From NCBI GenBank assembly GCA_002305965.1, contig DBRM01000065.1, forward strand, positions 1-41,307: DNA of 41,307 bases, given 5' to 3'. Positions 15,438-24,145 of the stretch are shown one piece after another; the stretch's first letter is position 1, and each line of letters starts with the position of its first letter. Source of the stretch: Syntrophomonas sp. UBA1368 (GTDB lineage Bacteria; Bacillota; Syntrophomonadia; Syntrophomonadales; Syntrophomonadaceae). Under the pieces are notes generated by a model. The model saw nothing but the letters and a program-made list of their open reading frames with translations. It had not been told where the DNA came from and ran no database searches. A program made the position numbers and the translations under genes.

Positions 15438-16838
15438 ATGGAGGGCGCCAGCGTAAGAAAAGACTTACTCAGCTTGTTGGGAAAAGAAAAAGTACTCACA
15501 GAAGAATTGGATTTAATGTATTATTCCTATGACAGTTCCTTTTTAACCCAGCTTAAACCGGAAACCCCATGGGCAGTAGTTTTACCTGCTTCGACTGCTG
15601 ATGTGCAGGCTGTGATGAAATATGCTTATGATCATCAGATCAACGTTGTTCCCCGCGGTGCAGGAACCGGTGAGACCGGCGGCAGTGTTGCCTTAAATGG
15701 GGGTATCGTACTCGATTTATCAAACTTTAATGAGATCGTTGAAATTGATCAGAAGAACATGCAGGTTATCGTCAGACCCGGGGTAATACATGCCGAACTG
15801 AACAAACGCCTGGCAGAATACAATTTGTTTTTTCCTCCTGATCCCGGCAGCAGCCAAATGTGCACCGTAGGCGGAATGGTTGCCAACAATGCCAGCGGTC
15901 TTAGGGCTGTGAAATATGGCTGTACGGAGCAATATGTATTGGGACTGGAAATCGTTTTGCCCAATGGAGACTTGATATATGCCGGCGGTATCAAGGCCAG
16001 GACATTAAAAAATGTTTCCGGGTTGAACCTGACCAAATTAATGGTAGGTTCTGAAGGGGTGCTGGGGGTCATTACCCAGATTCGTCTTCGCTGCTGGCCC
16101 AAACCCAAAGCCCGTGGTATTGTCATGGCAGTCTTTGATTCCCTGGATGATGCCCCGGCAACCGTTTTGGAAATTTATCAGGCGGGAATCATGCCTTCAG
16201 GAATGGAAATACTGGATAGCTCAGCTATCAGCGCAGTAAATATGTATAAACCGGAAATTAATTTGCCGGATGCGGAAGCCATTTTGCTTTTTGAAGTAGA
16301 TGGCAATCCTCCTTCCGTGGACTATGAAGGCAATGTCATCCAGGAAGTTGCCGGCCGCAGGGCCAGAACAGTAGAATGGTCCACCGAACCCAAGAGAATG
16401 GCCCAGTTATGGGAGGGCCGAAGCGTAACTGCTACCGCTGCCGCCAGGGTAAGAGCAGATGGGACCCGAGTTTTTGCCGGTGAAGACATCAGTGTTCCTT
16501 TATCCAAAGTGGCTGACACTTTAAGAGCGATCCGAAAATTAGCTGATAAATATGGCATCAAGGTAGTTAATTATGGTCATATCGGTGATGGTAATGTCCA
16601 TACCGCACCGGTTATCAACACCTCGATTCCGGAAGAAGTCGAGCAGGTTAAAAAGTTGGTGCACGAAATTCACTTGCTGGCCATCGAATTGAATGGCTCG
16701 ACCACCGGTGAGCATGGAGTAGGAGCCGTTCGCCGCCCTTATGCTGAAATGGAACACGGCCTGGCGGTGGAATATATGAAAAAAGTGAAACAGGCATTCG
16801 ATGATAAAGGGATCATGAATCCCAACAAGCTATTTTAA
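15438..16838 (+). CDS. FAD-linked oxidase, GlcD-like (glycolate/D-lactate dehydrogenase large subunit)
   Basis: 466 residues from ATG 15438, with AAGGGAG 9 bases upstream. VAO/PCMH-type FAD-binding domain (about 35-215) with PRGAGTGETGGS, PPDPGSSQMCTVGGMVANNASG and VGSEGVLGVIT; C-terminal FAD-oxidase domain with YGHIGDGNVH (metal or active-site His) and TGEHGVG. It oxidises a 2-hydroxyacid such as glycolate or D-lactate and passes electrons to the Fe-S partner encoded 27 bases downstream. The exact substrate is not determined. Confidence 0.9.
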   Translation: MEGASVRKDLLSLLGKEKVLTEELDLMYYSYDSSFLTQLKPETPWAVVLPASTADVQAVMKYAYDHQINVVPRGAGTGETGGSVALNGGIVLDLSNFNEIVEIDQKNMQVIVRPGVIHAELNKRLAEYNLFFPPDPGSSQMCTVGGMVANNASGLRAVKYGCTEQYVLGLEIVLPNGDLIYAGGIKARTLKNVSGLNLTKLMVGSEGVLGVITQIRLRCWPKPKARGIVMAVFDSLDDAPATVLEIYQAGIMPSGMEILDSSAISAVNMYKPEINLPDAEAILLFEVDGNPPSVDYEGNVIQEVAGRRARTVEWSTEPKRMAQLWEGRSVTATAAARVRADGTRVFAGEDISVPLSKVADTLRAIRKLADKYGIKVVNYGHIGDGNVHTAPVINTSIPEEVEQVKKLVHEIHLLAIELNGSTTGEHGVGAVRRPYAEMEHGLAVEYMKKVKQAFDDKGIMNPNKLF

Positions 16839-16865
16839 TAACCTTACAGGAAAGAGGTCAAGGTC

Positions 16866-18161
16866 GTGGATTTTAAGAATTTGCCGCCTGTAAAAGAACA
16901 AATAATGAAATGTGTCCGCTGCGGAAAATGCCGCAGTGTTTGCCCGGTCTTTGCCGAATTGCGTTATGAATCCGCAGCCCCCAGGGGTCACGTTTTTATG
17001 GTGCAGATGCTCAGAGACGGTGTGGTTAAACCTTCGGAAGAAGTAAGCAAACGCCTCACCCACTGTCTTATGTGTGAAAACTGCAGCGCCAATTGCCCTT
17101 CCGGGATCGATATCCATGAATTAAATGCCGCTGCCCGTTCCTATATTGAGCAAAAGAACCCCAGCATTGGTAAAGAATTGTTGTTTGATACTTTATGGAC
17201 CAAACCTTCCTTGTTGAATCTGTCCACCTCATTGATGTGGGGAGCGCAAAAAGCCGGCCTGCAGAAATTAGCCCGTTATACAGGTCTGACCAAATTACTG
17301 CCGGGCAGTCTTCCGCAAGCGGAGAAAATATTGGAGGCAGTGCCCCTTAGAAATGCCCGCAGCATGATCCCTGAGATCAATCCGGCCAGGGGTGAGAGAG
17401 AATATAAAATCGGCTATTTTTTAGGTTGTGCTACTGATCTGCTCTATCCGGATATCGCACTGGCGGCAATCGAAGTGCTGACCAATAACGGCTGTGAAGT
17501 GATCGTGCCCCGTCATTCAAAATGCTGCGGCTTGCCCCATATTGCAAATGGCAAGCTTGAAACTGCCCAAAGCCTGGCAATACACAACTGCCAAATCTAT
17601 AATGCCTACGATTTTGACTATATCATTACTGACTGCGGTTCTTGCTCATCGGCATTATCGGCTAAAAATATGCACTTTTTACTGGGGCAGACAGAGCATG
17701 CTCAGGCGGGAGAAATTTTCGCTGCCAAAGTAATGGATCTCAGTAAATTTCTGATCGATGTATTAGATATCAGTTTTCCTGTCAATCATAATGCCAAACC
17801 CATAACGGTAACGTATCATGACCCCTGTCACCTGGCCAATGCCCAAAAGATTAAGGACCAGCCGCGAGAACTGCTGAGAAGGATCCCGGGCGTTAAATTG
17901 GCGGAAATGTCTGATACCAATTATTGCTGCGGAGGTTCCGGAACTTACAGTATCACCCATTACCAAACATCCATGAAGATTTTAGACAAGAAAATGGCTA
18001 TGATAAAACTTACCGGAGCGGAAACGGTGGCTACCTGCTGTCCCAGCTGCACCATGCAATTAAATTACGGGATCAGAAAGCATAATATGAAATGTTCTGT
18101 AGTCCATCCCATTCAACTGGCGAGGGAGGCCAGCAAGAAAAAGGCAGTGCATTCAGCCTGA
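16866..18161 (+). CDS. Fe-S subunit, GlcF-like (CCG-domain heterodisulfide-reductase-type)
   Basis: 431 residues from GTG 16866. Two 4Fe-4S clusters at C16/19/22/26 and C67/70/73/77, each ending in Cys-Pro, followed by two CCG domains (SKCCGLPH in the first; CHLANAQ with CCGGSG in the second). The layout is that of glycolate oxidase GlcF or related lactate-oxidation proteins. It forms an operon with the upstream FAD subunit and may pass electrons to a quinone or an electron-transfer flavoprotein. It is followed by a terminator. Confidence 0.9.
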   Translation: MDFKNLPPVKEQIMKCVRCGKCRSVCPVFAELRYESAAPRGHVFMVQMLRDGVVKPSEEVSKRLTHCLMCENCSANCPSGIDIHELNAAARSYIEQKNPSIGKELLFDTLWTKPSLLNLSTSLMWGAQKAGLQKLARYTGLTKLLPGSLPQAEKILEAVPLRNARSMIPEINPARGEREYKIGYFLGCATDLLYPDIALAAIEVLTNNGCEVIVPRHSKCCGLPHIANGKLETAQSLAIHNCQIYNAYDFDYIITDCGSCSSALSAKNMHFLLGQTEHAQAGEIFAAKVMDLSKFLIDVLDISFPVNHNAKPITVTYHDPCHLANAQKIKDQPRELLRRIPGVKLAEMSDTNYCCGGSGTYSITHYQTSMKILDKKMAMIKLTGAETVATCCPSCTMQLNYGIRKHNMKCSVVHPIQLAREASKKKAVHSA

Positions 18162-18168
18162 TGTTTTC

Positions 18169-18203
18169 GCCCTTTACCTAAAAGTAAAGGGCATTGTTTT
18201 CTT
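18169..18203 (+). terminator. Intrinsic terminator after the glcD-glcF-like pair
   Basis: A 9-bp perfect stem GCCCTTTAC / GTAAAGGGC with loop CTAAAA is followed by ATTGTTTTCTTT. Confidence 0.82.
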
Positions 18204-18229
18204 TATCATTAAAGGAATAGGAGAAAACC

Positions 18230-18952
18230 ATGAGCAAGCGCCTGGTTAAAAAGATATTCAAACAAGTACGGGATGCCAATTTAAAGTATCATCTTATTGA
18301 AAACGGTGATCAAATTGCGCTCGGTTTGTCTGGGGGCAAGGACAGCCTGACCTTGCTGTATTTTTTATGGCTGCTGGATAAGTTCACACCCCTGAAATTT
18401 CATGTCTTCCCTATTCATATTGATCTGGGCTGGGATATGGATCTTAATCCTTTGCATGAATTCTGCAGCAGTCTTGGTTACCCGCTGATCATTGAGAAAA
18501 CCAATATCGGCCAGGTGGTATTTGACATCAGACAGGAAAAAAACCCTTGTTCCTTATGTGCAAATATGCGCCGGGGTGCGCTGAACAATTCTGCCAAAAA
18601 AGCGGGCTGCAATAAAGTCGCCCTGGGGCATCATATGGATGATGTGGTAAATACCCTGTTTCTTTCCATGTTGTATGAAGACCGTTTTGGTGTTTTTAAA
18701 CCCCTTACGTATCTTGACCGGGTGGATATAACAGTGATCAGACCACTAGTCTATGTGGAGGAAAAAGATATCGATCTTTTTGTTCAATCAGCCGGGATAC
18801 AGGTGGTGGAAAATCTTTGCCCAGCTGATAAGATCTCGAAACGTAATGAAATCAGCAAATTATTAGCCATGATTGAAAGCGAACATCCCGGGGCAAAACG
18901 CAGTATCATGCGCAGTATTGAAAATGTAAATGAAAATAATTTTTGGAAATGA
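18230..18952 (+). CDS. TtcA-family tRNA 2-thiocytidine/2-thiouridine-type thiolase
   Basis: 240 residues. PP-loop ATPase motif SGGKDS (35-40) activates the target base, and CSLCANMRRG supplies a CxxC pair typical of the TtcA group, with a further Cys in NLCPADK. These enzymes carry a [4Fe-4S] cluster and thiolate tRNA position 32 in E. coli; the specific tRNA position in this lineage is inferred only from family. The start is ATG after GGAG. It stands just upstream of lexA with no terminator between them. Confidence 0.82.
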   Translation: MSKRLVKKIFKQVRDANLKYHLIENGDQIALGLSGGKDSLTLLYFLWLLDKFTPLKFHVFPIHIDLGWDMDLNPLHEFCSSLGYPLIIEKTNIGQVVFDIRQEKNPCSLCANMRRGALNNSAKKAGCNKVALGHHMDDVVNTLFLSMLYEDRFGVFKPLTYLDRVDITVIRPLVYVEEKDIDLFVQSAGIQVVENLCPADKISKRNEISKLLAMIESEHPGAKRSIMRSIENVNENNFWK

Positions 18953-18956
18953 TCAC

Positions 18957-18992
18957 CGAACATTTGTTTTGCAATAATAATTGTGGTATAAT
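18957..18992 (+). promoter_or_regulatory. lexA promoter with LexA (SOS) box
   Basis: CGAACATTTGTTTT (18957-18970) matches the Bacillus-type LexA box CGAAC-N4-GTTY. It overlaps a -35 TTGTTT (18964-18969), which lies 17 bases before a perfect -10 TATAAT (18987-18992). This implies that LexA represses its own gene. Confidence 0.85.
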
Positions 18993-19021
18993 TTGGACAA
19001 ATAAATTATTGGGGGTGCCAT

Positions 19022-19642
19022 ATGTCAGAAGATGTAACCCTGACCAGCCGCCAGCAGCAAATACTTGATTTCATAAAGAAGCAGTTGAAAGAATCCGGTT
19101 ATCCGCCGTCCGTTCGTGAAATCGGCCAGGCAGTTGGTTTAAAGTCCAGTTCTACCGTCCATGCTCATCTGGTACACCTGGAGAACATGGGGCTGCTGAA
19201 AAAAGACCCATCCAAGCCCCGAACCCTAATTCCCATCGAGGAACAACCTGATCTGTCCATGGTCAGTGATACGGTTTATCTGCCGGTCGTCGGAGCGGTC
19301 GCAGCCGGTACGCCGATCTTAGCAGAACAAAATATCGACGGTCACATGCCGGTACCAGGAGAATTTATTAAAAGCGGGACTTCCTTTATTTTGAAAGTTA
19401 AAGGAGAAAGCATGATCGAAGCCGGTATTTTGGACGGGGATTATATTATTGTCCGGGAACAGCCGGATGCAAATAATGGTGATATCGTAGTGGCTATGCT
19501 TGAGGATGAGGCCACGGTCAAAAGGATTTATAAACATCCTGATCATATTGAACTCATTCCGGAGAACAGCACCATGCAGCCGATCATAACCAGCGAAGCA
19601 CATATTATCGGTAAAGTATTGGGTTTAATGCGCCGGATGTAA
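19022..19642 (+). CDS. lexA: LexA repressor (SOS response)
   Basis: 206 residues. N-terminal winged helix (LTSRQQQILDFI, then YPPSVREIGQAVGLKSSSTVHAHL), a hinge, and a C-terminal S24 peptidase domain. The cleavage site is A95-G96 (VAAGTP). The catalytic dyad is Ser 130 (KGESM) and Lys 167 (EATVKRI). It represses DNA-repair genes and is cleaved when RecA is active. Starts at ATG after GGGGGTG. Its own SOS box lies in the promoter. A bidirectional terminator separates it from converging glnA. Confidence 0.96.
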   Translation: MSEDVTLTSRQQQILDFIKKQLKESGYPPSVREIGQAVGLKSSSTVHAHLVHLENMGLLKKDPSKPRTLIPIEEQPDLSMVSDTVYLPVVGAVAAGTPILAEQNIDGHMPVPGEFIKSGTSFILKVKGESMIEAGILDGDYIIVREQPDANNGDIVVAMLEDEATVKRIYKHPDHIELIPENSTMQPIITSEAHIIGKVLGLMRRM

Positions 19643-19656
19643 AATAATAAGCAGAA

Positions 19657-19708
19657 ATAAAAAATGCACCTCTCCTGCAACTGGCTGGAAGGTGCATTTT
19701 CGTTTTGT
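19657..19708 (+). terminator. Bidirectional terminator between lexA and glnA
   Basis: A 10-bp perfect stem AAAATGCACC (19661-19670) / GGTGCATTTT (19691-19700), with a small inner TCC/GGA pairing, is flanked by A-rich and T-rich sequence on the two sides. Confidence 0.8.
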
Positions 19709-19715
19709 TCATCTG

Positions 19716-21041
19716 TTAAAATTTTTCAAGATATTCGTCGATCTCCCAGTCATAGACCCGGGAGCTGTAATTTTCCCATTCTTTGATTTTCGCCAGCCGG
19801 AAGCGCGAATATATATGTTCACCTAATGCTTCCTGGATCAGTTTATCTTCTGCTAATTCATTTACCGCCTCATAGAGGTTTTCCGGCAGGGAATGAATAT
19901 TGTTTATCTTTCTTTCGCTCAGATCCATTTCAAAAATGTTCTGCTCAATCGGTGCAGGTGGTTCCATTTTATTTTTGATCCCTTCCAGGCCTGCTTTCAA
20001 GATAACCGCCAAACCAAGATAAGGGTTGCACGTAGGATCCGGGTTGCGGACCTCAATGCGGCTTCCCACCCCGCGGCGGGCCGGGATCCTGATCAGCGGA
20101 CTGCGGTTGCGGTAAGACCAGGCAATATAAACCGGTGCTTCATAGCCTGGCACCAGACGTTTATATGAATTGACCGTGGGACAGGTAATTGCTGAAATAG
20201 CCCGGGCATGTTTTAAAATACCGGCGATAAAATACCAGCAAGTGCTGCTTAAGCCGTCTTTTTTGGTTTCATCATAAAAAGCATTTTTCCCGTCCTTGAA
20301 AAGAGAAATGTGCAGATGCATGCCTGAACCGGCAATACCGTATATGGGTTTGGGCATAAAAGTGGCATGCATACCATGATTCTGTGCCACAGTGCGCACC
20401 ACAATCCTGAAGGTCACAATACTGTCTGCCGCTTTTAATGCCTCCATGTATTTAAAATCGATTTCATGCTGCCCCGGTGCAACTTCATGATGAGCGGCTT
20501 CAATATCAAACCCTATGCTCTGCAAGGTTTCCACCATATCACGCCGGGCATCTTCTCCTTTATCTACCGGCGGCAGGTCAAAATAACTGGCCTTGTCATT
20601 GGTTTTTAATGTAGGCTGTCCGTTTTCATCCAGCTGAAACATAAAAAATTCCGGTTCCGGTCCAACATACATCGTGTAACCCATTTCTTTAGCTTCAGCC
20701 AGGGCTTTTTGCAGGGCATAACGGGGGGAGCCTTCAAAAGGCTCATTGTCAGGATCAAAGATATCACAGATCATACGTGCTGTCTTGCCTTTGGCATTAT
20801 TGATCCATGGCAGGATCAAAAAAGTGTTGGGGTCGGGCTTAAGATACATGTCAGATTCTTCAATACGCACAAAGCCTTCGATGGATGAACCATCAAACAT
20901 CAATTCTCCATCCAGGGCTTTCTCCAACTGGTCGGCTGTTATGGAAATATTTTTCATGACCCCCAGAATATCAGTAAATTGGAGTCTGATAAATTGAACG
21001 TTTTCCTCTGCAACTTTCTTTAAGATTTCTTCTTTTGTCAT
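19716..21041 (-). CDS. glnA: Glutamine synthetase, type I (Bacillus-like GSI-alpha)
   Basis: 441 residues. It makes glutamine from glutamate, ammonia and ATP. Motifs: FDGSSIEGF with the regulatory Arg in VRIEESDMYL (in Bacillus this Arg links activity to glutamine feedback), HEVAPGQHEIDFKY, GSGMHLHISL, and NRSPLIRIPARRG. The C-terminus ends RVYDWEIDEYLEKF. The length and absence of the long insertion fit the feedback-inhibited GSI-alpha group rather than adenylylated GSI-beta. GGAGGCGG precedes the ATG. No glnR repressor gene is beside it, unlike Bacillus. A promoter is likely at 21077-21105. Confidence 0.96.
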   Translation of the reverse strand: MTKEEILKKVAEENVQFIRLQFTDILGVMKNISITADQLEKALDGELMFDGSSIEGFVRIEESDMYLKPDPNTFLILPWINNAKGKTARMICDIFDPDNEPFEGSPRYALQKALAEAKEMGYTMYVGPEPEFFMFQLDENGQPTLKTNDKASYFDLPPVDKGEDARRDMVETLQSIGFDIEAAHHEVAPGQHEIDFKYMEALKAADSIVTFRIVVRTVAQNHGMHATFMPKPIYGIAGSGMHLHISLFKDGKNAFYDETKKDGLSSTCWYFIAGILKHARAISAITCPTVNSYKRLVPGYEAPVYIAWSYRNRSPLIRIPARRGVGSRIEVRNPDPTCNPYLGLAVILKAGLEGIKNKMEPPAPIEQNIFEMDLSERKINNIHSLPENLYEAVNELAEDKLIQEALGEHIYSRFRLAKIKEWENYSSRVYDWEIDEYLEKF

Positions 21042-21076
21042 TTAAACCGCCTCCAATTCAGATATTTAACTTAGTA

Positions 21077-21105
21077 AGATTAGCACATTTGCATACCTAT
21101 AGCAA
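21077..21105 (-). promoter_or_regulatory. Possible glnA promoter (extended -10)
   Basis: On the minus strand TTGCTA (-35, 21105-21100) is 17 bases from TAATCT (-10, 21082-21077), preceded by TG at the extended -10 position. I found no good TGTNA-N7-TNACA (GlnR/TnrA) site. Confidence 0.4.
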
Positions 21106-21109
21106 TTGT

Positions 21110-21598
21110 TTACAAAACTTTTATCAGGAAGGAAACCAGAAAACCAGCTGCCATTACAAACTGAAAAACCACTCCGGTAAACATGCCAATCACAGCACCT
21201 AGCCCGGCTTTAAGTGAGCTGTTTACATCCTGCTTGGAAATATATTCGCCGATAAATGCGCCAGCCAACGGACCAATGATGATCCCAATTGGAGGGAAAA
21301 AGAATATACCGATGAAAGTACCCAGCAGTGCACCCACCAGTCCCGCTTTGGTAGAGCCAAAGAATTTTGCCCCCATAACGGAAGAAAGGTAATTTAAAAC
21401 TGCTGATAAAAGCGTAAGCAACCCTAGAACAAGAAGATAACTGAATGTTATGGTATGAAATCCTTCCCACCAGCCATAAGCCGCAATAACTATGAAGATC
21501 ATAGCAACACCTGGAAGCATGGGCAGGATGGTGCCCAGCACACCTATTACACACAGAAGAATCGCCGCAACCAGCACGATGGTCGGTAAGCTCAACAT
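21110..21598 (-). CDS. DUF456-family membrane protein
   Basis: 162 residues, nearly all hydrophobic, with about four helices and Gly-rich segments (FFPPIGIIIGPLAGAFIGEY, GAVIGMFTGV). This is the typical DUF456 layout, and the function is not known. AGGTGA lies just before the ATG. It sits 22 bases downstream of the ynbB-type gene and is likely to be co-transcribed with it. Confidence 0.8.
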   Translation of the reverse strand: MLSLPTIVLVAAILLCVIGVLGTILPMLPGVAMIFIVIAAYGWWEGFHTITFSYLLVLGLLTLLSAVLNYLSSVMGAKFFGSTKAGLVGALLGTFIGIFFFPPIGIIIGPLAGAFIGEYISKQDVNSSLKAGLGAVIGMFTGVVFQFVMAAGFLVSFLIKVL

Positions 21599-21620
21599 CG
21601 GTCACCTGCTTTCTTTAAAT

Positions 21621-22847
21621 TTATAGTAAAAGACTTTCGATCAAACGGGCAGTTACATAACGGGCATGTTCATAGGTCAGTCCGCCTTGTATGAAGACAG
21701 CAAAGGGTTCCCGGGCAGGTGCATCACATGATAATTCGATGGAGGAACCCTGGACAAAGGTTCCGGCTGCCATCACCACTTGATTTTCATAGCCGGGGAG
21801 ATCTGCGAATTCCAAAGTCACATCATGATCCACCGGAGAATTGCTTTGTACCGTCTGACAAAACGCAAGCACCTGCTGCTTGTCTTTCAGTTGAACGGCT
21901 TGTACAATATCGCCCCGCGGTTCATTCCAGCGGGGGTAAACCGGGTAGCCGAACTGTTCAAAAACATAGGCTAGTAACAGCACACTTTTCATTGCTTGTA
22001 AAACGATATGGGGGGCCATAAATAAACCTTGATACATATAACGGTTGCCGGTTAAACTGGGTCCTAAATCTTTCCCCAAACCGGGAGCGGTGATCTGATA
22101 GGAAACATATTTGACCAGTTCTTTTCTCCCGCATACATATCCTCCGCCGGCTGCCAATCCGCCGCCGGGATTTTTTATTAACGACCCGGCCATGATATCG
22201 ATATCATATTTGCCGGGTTCTTCCCTATCCACAAATTCGCCGTAGCAGTTGTCGACCATGATGATGGCAGAGGGCTGCTTTGCACGAATGGTCTCTACCA
22301 GCTTTTTCAAATCTTCCATCCCCAGAGCCGGCCGAAAAGTATAGCCCCTGGAGCGTTGGATAAGCACCAATCTGGTTGGCATTGACAGCATTTCTTCCAG
22401 GGCTTTGTAATCCGGACGTCCGTCTTCTTTTAAAGCGGTTTCAACGTATTCGACTCCCCGCCAGCCTAAAGTTCCGTAATGATCAGTACCAGCCCCGATC
22501 ACTTTTTGCAGGGTATCGTACGGGCTTCCCATTGCAGATATCATCAGGTCTCCAGGCTGAAGCAGGCTTAATAAGCAGGCAGCGATAGCATGGGTACCTG
22601 AGACGATTTGCCCTCTGACCAGTGCGTCCTCACAGGCAAAAACTTCAGCATATATCTCTTCCAGCAAATCACGGCCGATGTCACCGTAACCATAACCGCT
22701 GGAAGCTGCAAAATGATAATCACGTACATTTTTGTTTTTAAACGCCTGGAGTACTTTTGACTGATTGTGATAAGCAATTTCCTCCAGTCGTGTGAATTCT
22801 TCTTTTAGTGCCTTCTCTGCTGCTTTTATAATGGATAAACTATGCAA
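21621..22847 (-). CDS. YnbB-type PLP-dependent enzyme (methionine gamma-lyase family / 'aluminium resistance protein')
   Basis: 408 residues, Cys/Met metabolism PLP fold. Segments: SGYGYGDIGRD, VSGTHAIAACLLSLLQPGDL, MVDNCYGEFVD (the Asp contacts the PLP ring), and SLIKNPGGG with the presumed PLP-binding Lys. This matches the Alu_resist (YnbB) group, which sits between spoVK and glnA in Bacillus as it does here. The real substrate is unknown. Start ATG 22847. Confidence 0.85.
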   Translation of the reverse strand: MHSLSIIKAAEKALKEEFTRLEEIAYHNQSKVLQAFKNKNVRDYHFAASSGYGYGDIGRDLLEEIYAEVFACEDALVRGQIVSGTHAIAACLLSLLQPGDLMISAMGSPYDTLQKVIGAGTDHYGTLGWRGVEYVETALKEDGRPDYKALEEMLSMPTRLVLIQRSRGYTFRPALGMEDLKKLVETIRAKQPSAIIMVDNCYGEFVDREEPGKYDIDIMAGSLIKNPGGGLAAGGGYVCGRKELVKYVSYQITAPGLGKDLGPSLTGNRYMYQGLFMAPHIVLQAMKSVLLLAYVFEQFGYPVYPRWNEPRGDIVQAVQLKDKQQVLAFCQTVQSNSPVDHDVTLEFADLPGYENQVVMAAGTFVQGSSIELSCDAPAREPFAVFIQGGLTYEHARYVTARLIESLLL

Positions 22848-22864
22848 TGATTTACCTTCCTTGT

Positions 22865-23752
22865 TTATTGATTTTGCCCCTGATTTTCCGGCAGATCCTG
22901 GTCATCGATGATCATGAGATCGCGGCGGCTCAAGTCTGTCCGGTCTATGATCCTTAATGCCTGCAGGCGTATGGATTTCTCCACCAGATTTCTTACATAT
23001 CTGGCATTGCCGCTGTGGGGATGACGACTGCGGACAAATTGTGCCAGTTCATTTTTGAGTTTCCAGCGTCCGCGGCTGGAAAGCTGGTATTCCCTTTCCG
23101 CATACATCTGCATTGCAATTTGAAACAATTCTTCCTCATTATAATCGCAAAAATCGATATGAATGGGAAACCGTGATCTGAGACCGGGATTGGAGCGGAT
23201 AAACCGGTTCATTTCGCTGGAATAACCGGCAAGAATAACGATCAGATCCTGGCGATGATCCTCCATCGCTTTCACCAAGGTGGCGATAGCTTCCTGACCA
23301 AAGTCCTTTTCCCCGCCCTGAGCCAATGTATAAGCTTCGTCAATAAACATAATACCACCCAGGGAACGTTTAATCATCTCTTTTGTTTTTTGGGCCGTAT
23401 GTCCGATATACTCTCCCACCAGATCAGCGCGTTCCACTTCCACCAGGTGGCCTTTGCTTAATATATTGATCTCTTTGAATATTTTACCCAAAATACGGGC
23501 AACTGTCGTTTTTCCTGTACCGGGATTACCTTTGAACAACATGTGCAGTGCTGTTGGATCAGCTTTTAGCTGTAATTCACTTCGTTTGGTCTGGATCAGG
23601 GAAAAAGCAGTGACTTCTGCTAAAGTTCTCTTCACTTCTTTTAAACCGATCAATTTTTCCAGTTCTTTGAATGCATCCTTGTCCGGGAAGGATTCTGCAG
23701 ACATGCTGTTAAGATGATTGCTGCTTTCAGCAAACTTCATGGAAATGACCAT
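22865..23752 (-). CDS. spoVK: SpoVK/CbbX-type AAA+ ATPase (stage V sporulation protein K-like)
   Basis: About 295 residues. AAA+ core with Walker A GNPGTGKTT, Walker B GGIMFIDEAYTL, sensor-1 VILAGYS and an arginine finger region NPGLRSRF. The short form without other domains, and its place beside hfq-miaA and the ynbB-type gene, match spoVK of spore formers. In Bacillus it is needed for late spore maturation. Three candidate starts exist; ATG 23752 with GTGGTG upstream is preferred over TTG 23773. Confidence 0.83.
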   Translation of the reverse strand: MVISMKFAESSNHLNSMSAESFPDKDAFKELEKLIGLKEVKRTLAEVTAFSLIQTKRSELQLKADPTALHMLFKGNPGTGKTTVARILGKIFKEINILSKGHLVEVERADLVGEYIGHTAQKTKEMIKRSLGGIMFIDEAYTLAQGGEKDFGQEAIATLVKAMEDHRQDLIVILAGYSSEMNRFIRSNPGLRSRFPIHIDFCDYNEEELFQIAMQMYAEREYQLSSRGRWKLKNELAQFVRSRHPHSGNARYVRNLVEKSIRLQALRIIDRTDLSRRDLMIIDDQDLPENQGQNQ

Positions 23753-23853
23753 TACAAATTCACCACTTTCCAATTATCTGCGATATTATATGACAAACAG
23801 ATAACAGTGGTGCTACTTGGAGCCTATGGCAGTCATTAGCTGGCTATATATGA

Positions 23854-24102
23854 TCAAACATTACTTGATGTGTCATCAAGATTCAGAGGACCGATCGGCC
23901 TGAGCGGGGCAACCGTTGAGATGGCATGTTTATAAACCAGTTGCTGTTTACCGTCCTGCTCAACAATTACGGTGAAATTATCAAAACCTTTTACATTGCC
24001 TTTGATTTGAAATCCATTAACCAGAAAAATGGTAACGGCTGCTTTCTCCTTCCTGACTTGATTCAGAAATAGATCTTGCAGGTTAACTTGTCTTCTACTC
24101 AT
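23854..24102 (-). CDS. hfq: RNA-binding protein Hfq
   Basis: 82 residues from ATG 24102, with GGAGG 10 bases upstream (an ATG at 24120 lies before this site). Sm1 region NLQDLFLNQVRKEKAAVTIFL-like and Sm2 motif VYKHAIST identify Hfq, the hexameric chaperone for small RNAs. The C-terminal tail is short, as usual in Firmicutes. It follows miaA by 43 bases, the common miaA-hfq arrangement. Confidence 0.95.
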   Translation of the reverse strand: MSRRQVNLQDLFLNQVRKEKAAVTIFLVNGFQIKGNVKGFDNFTVIVEQDGKQQLVYKHAISTVAPLRPIGPLNLDDTSSNV

Positions 24103-24145
24103 TAAGTCGGGTCCTCCCATCCAATTTACTCTTTATCAATCAATT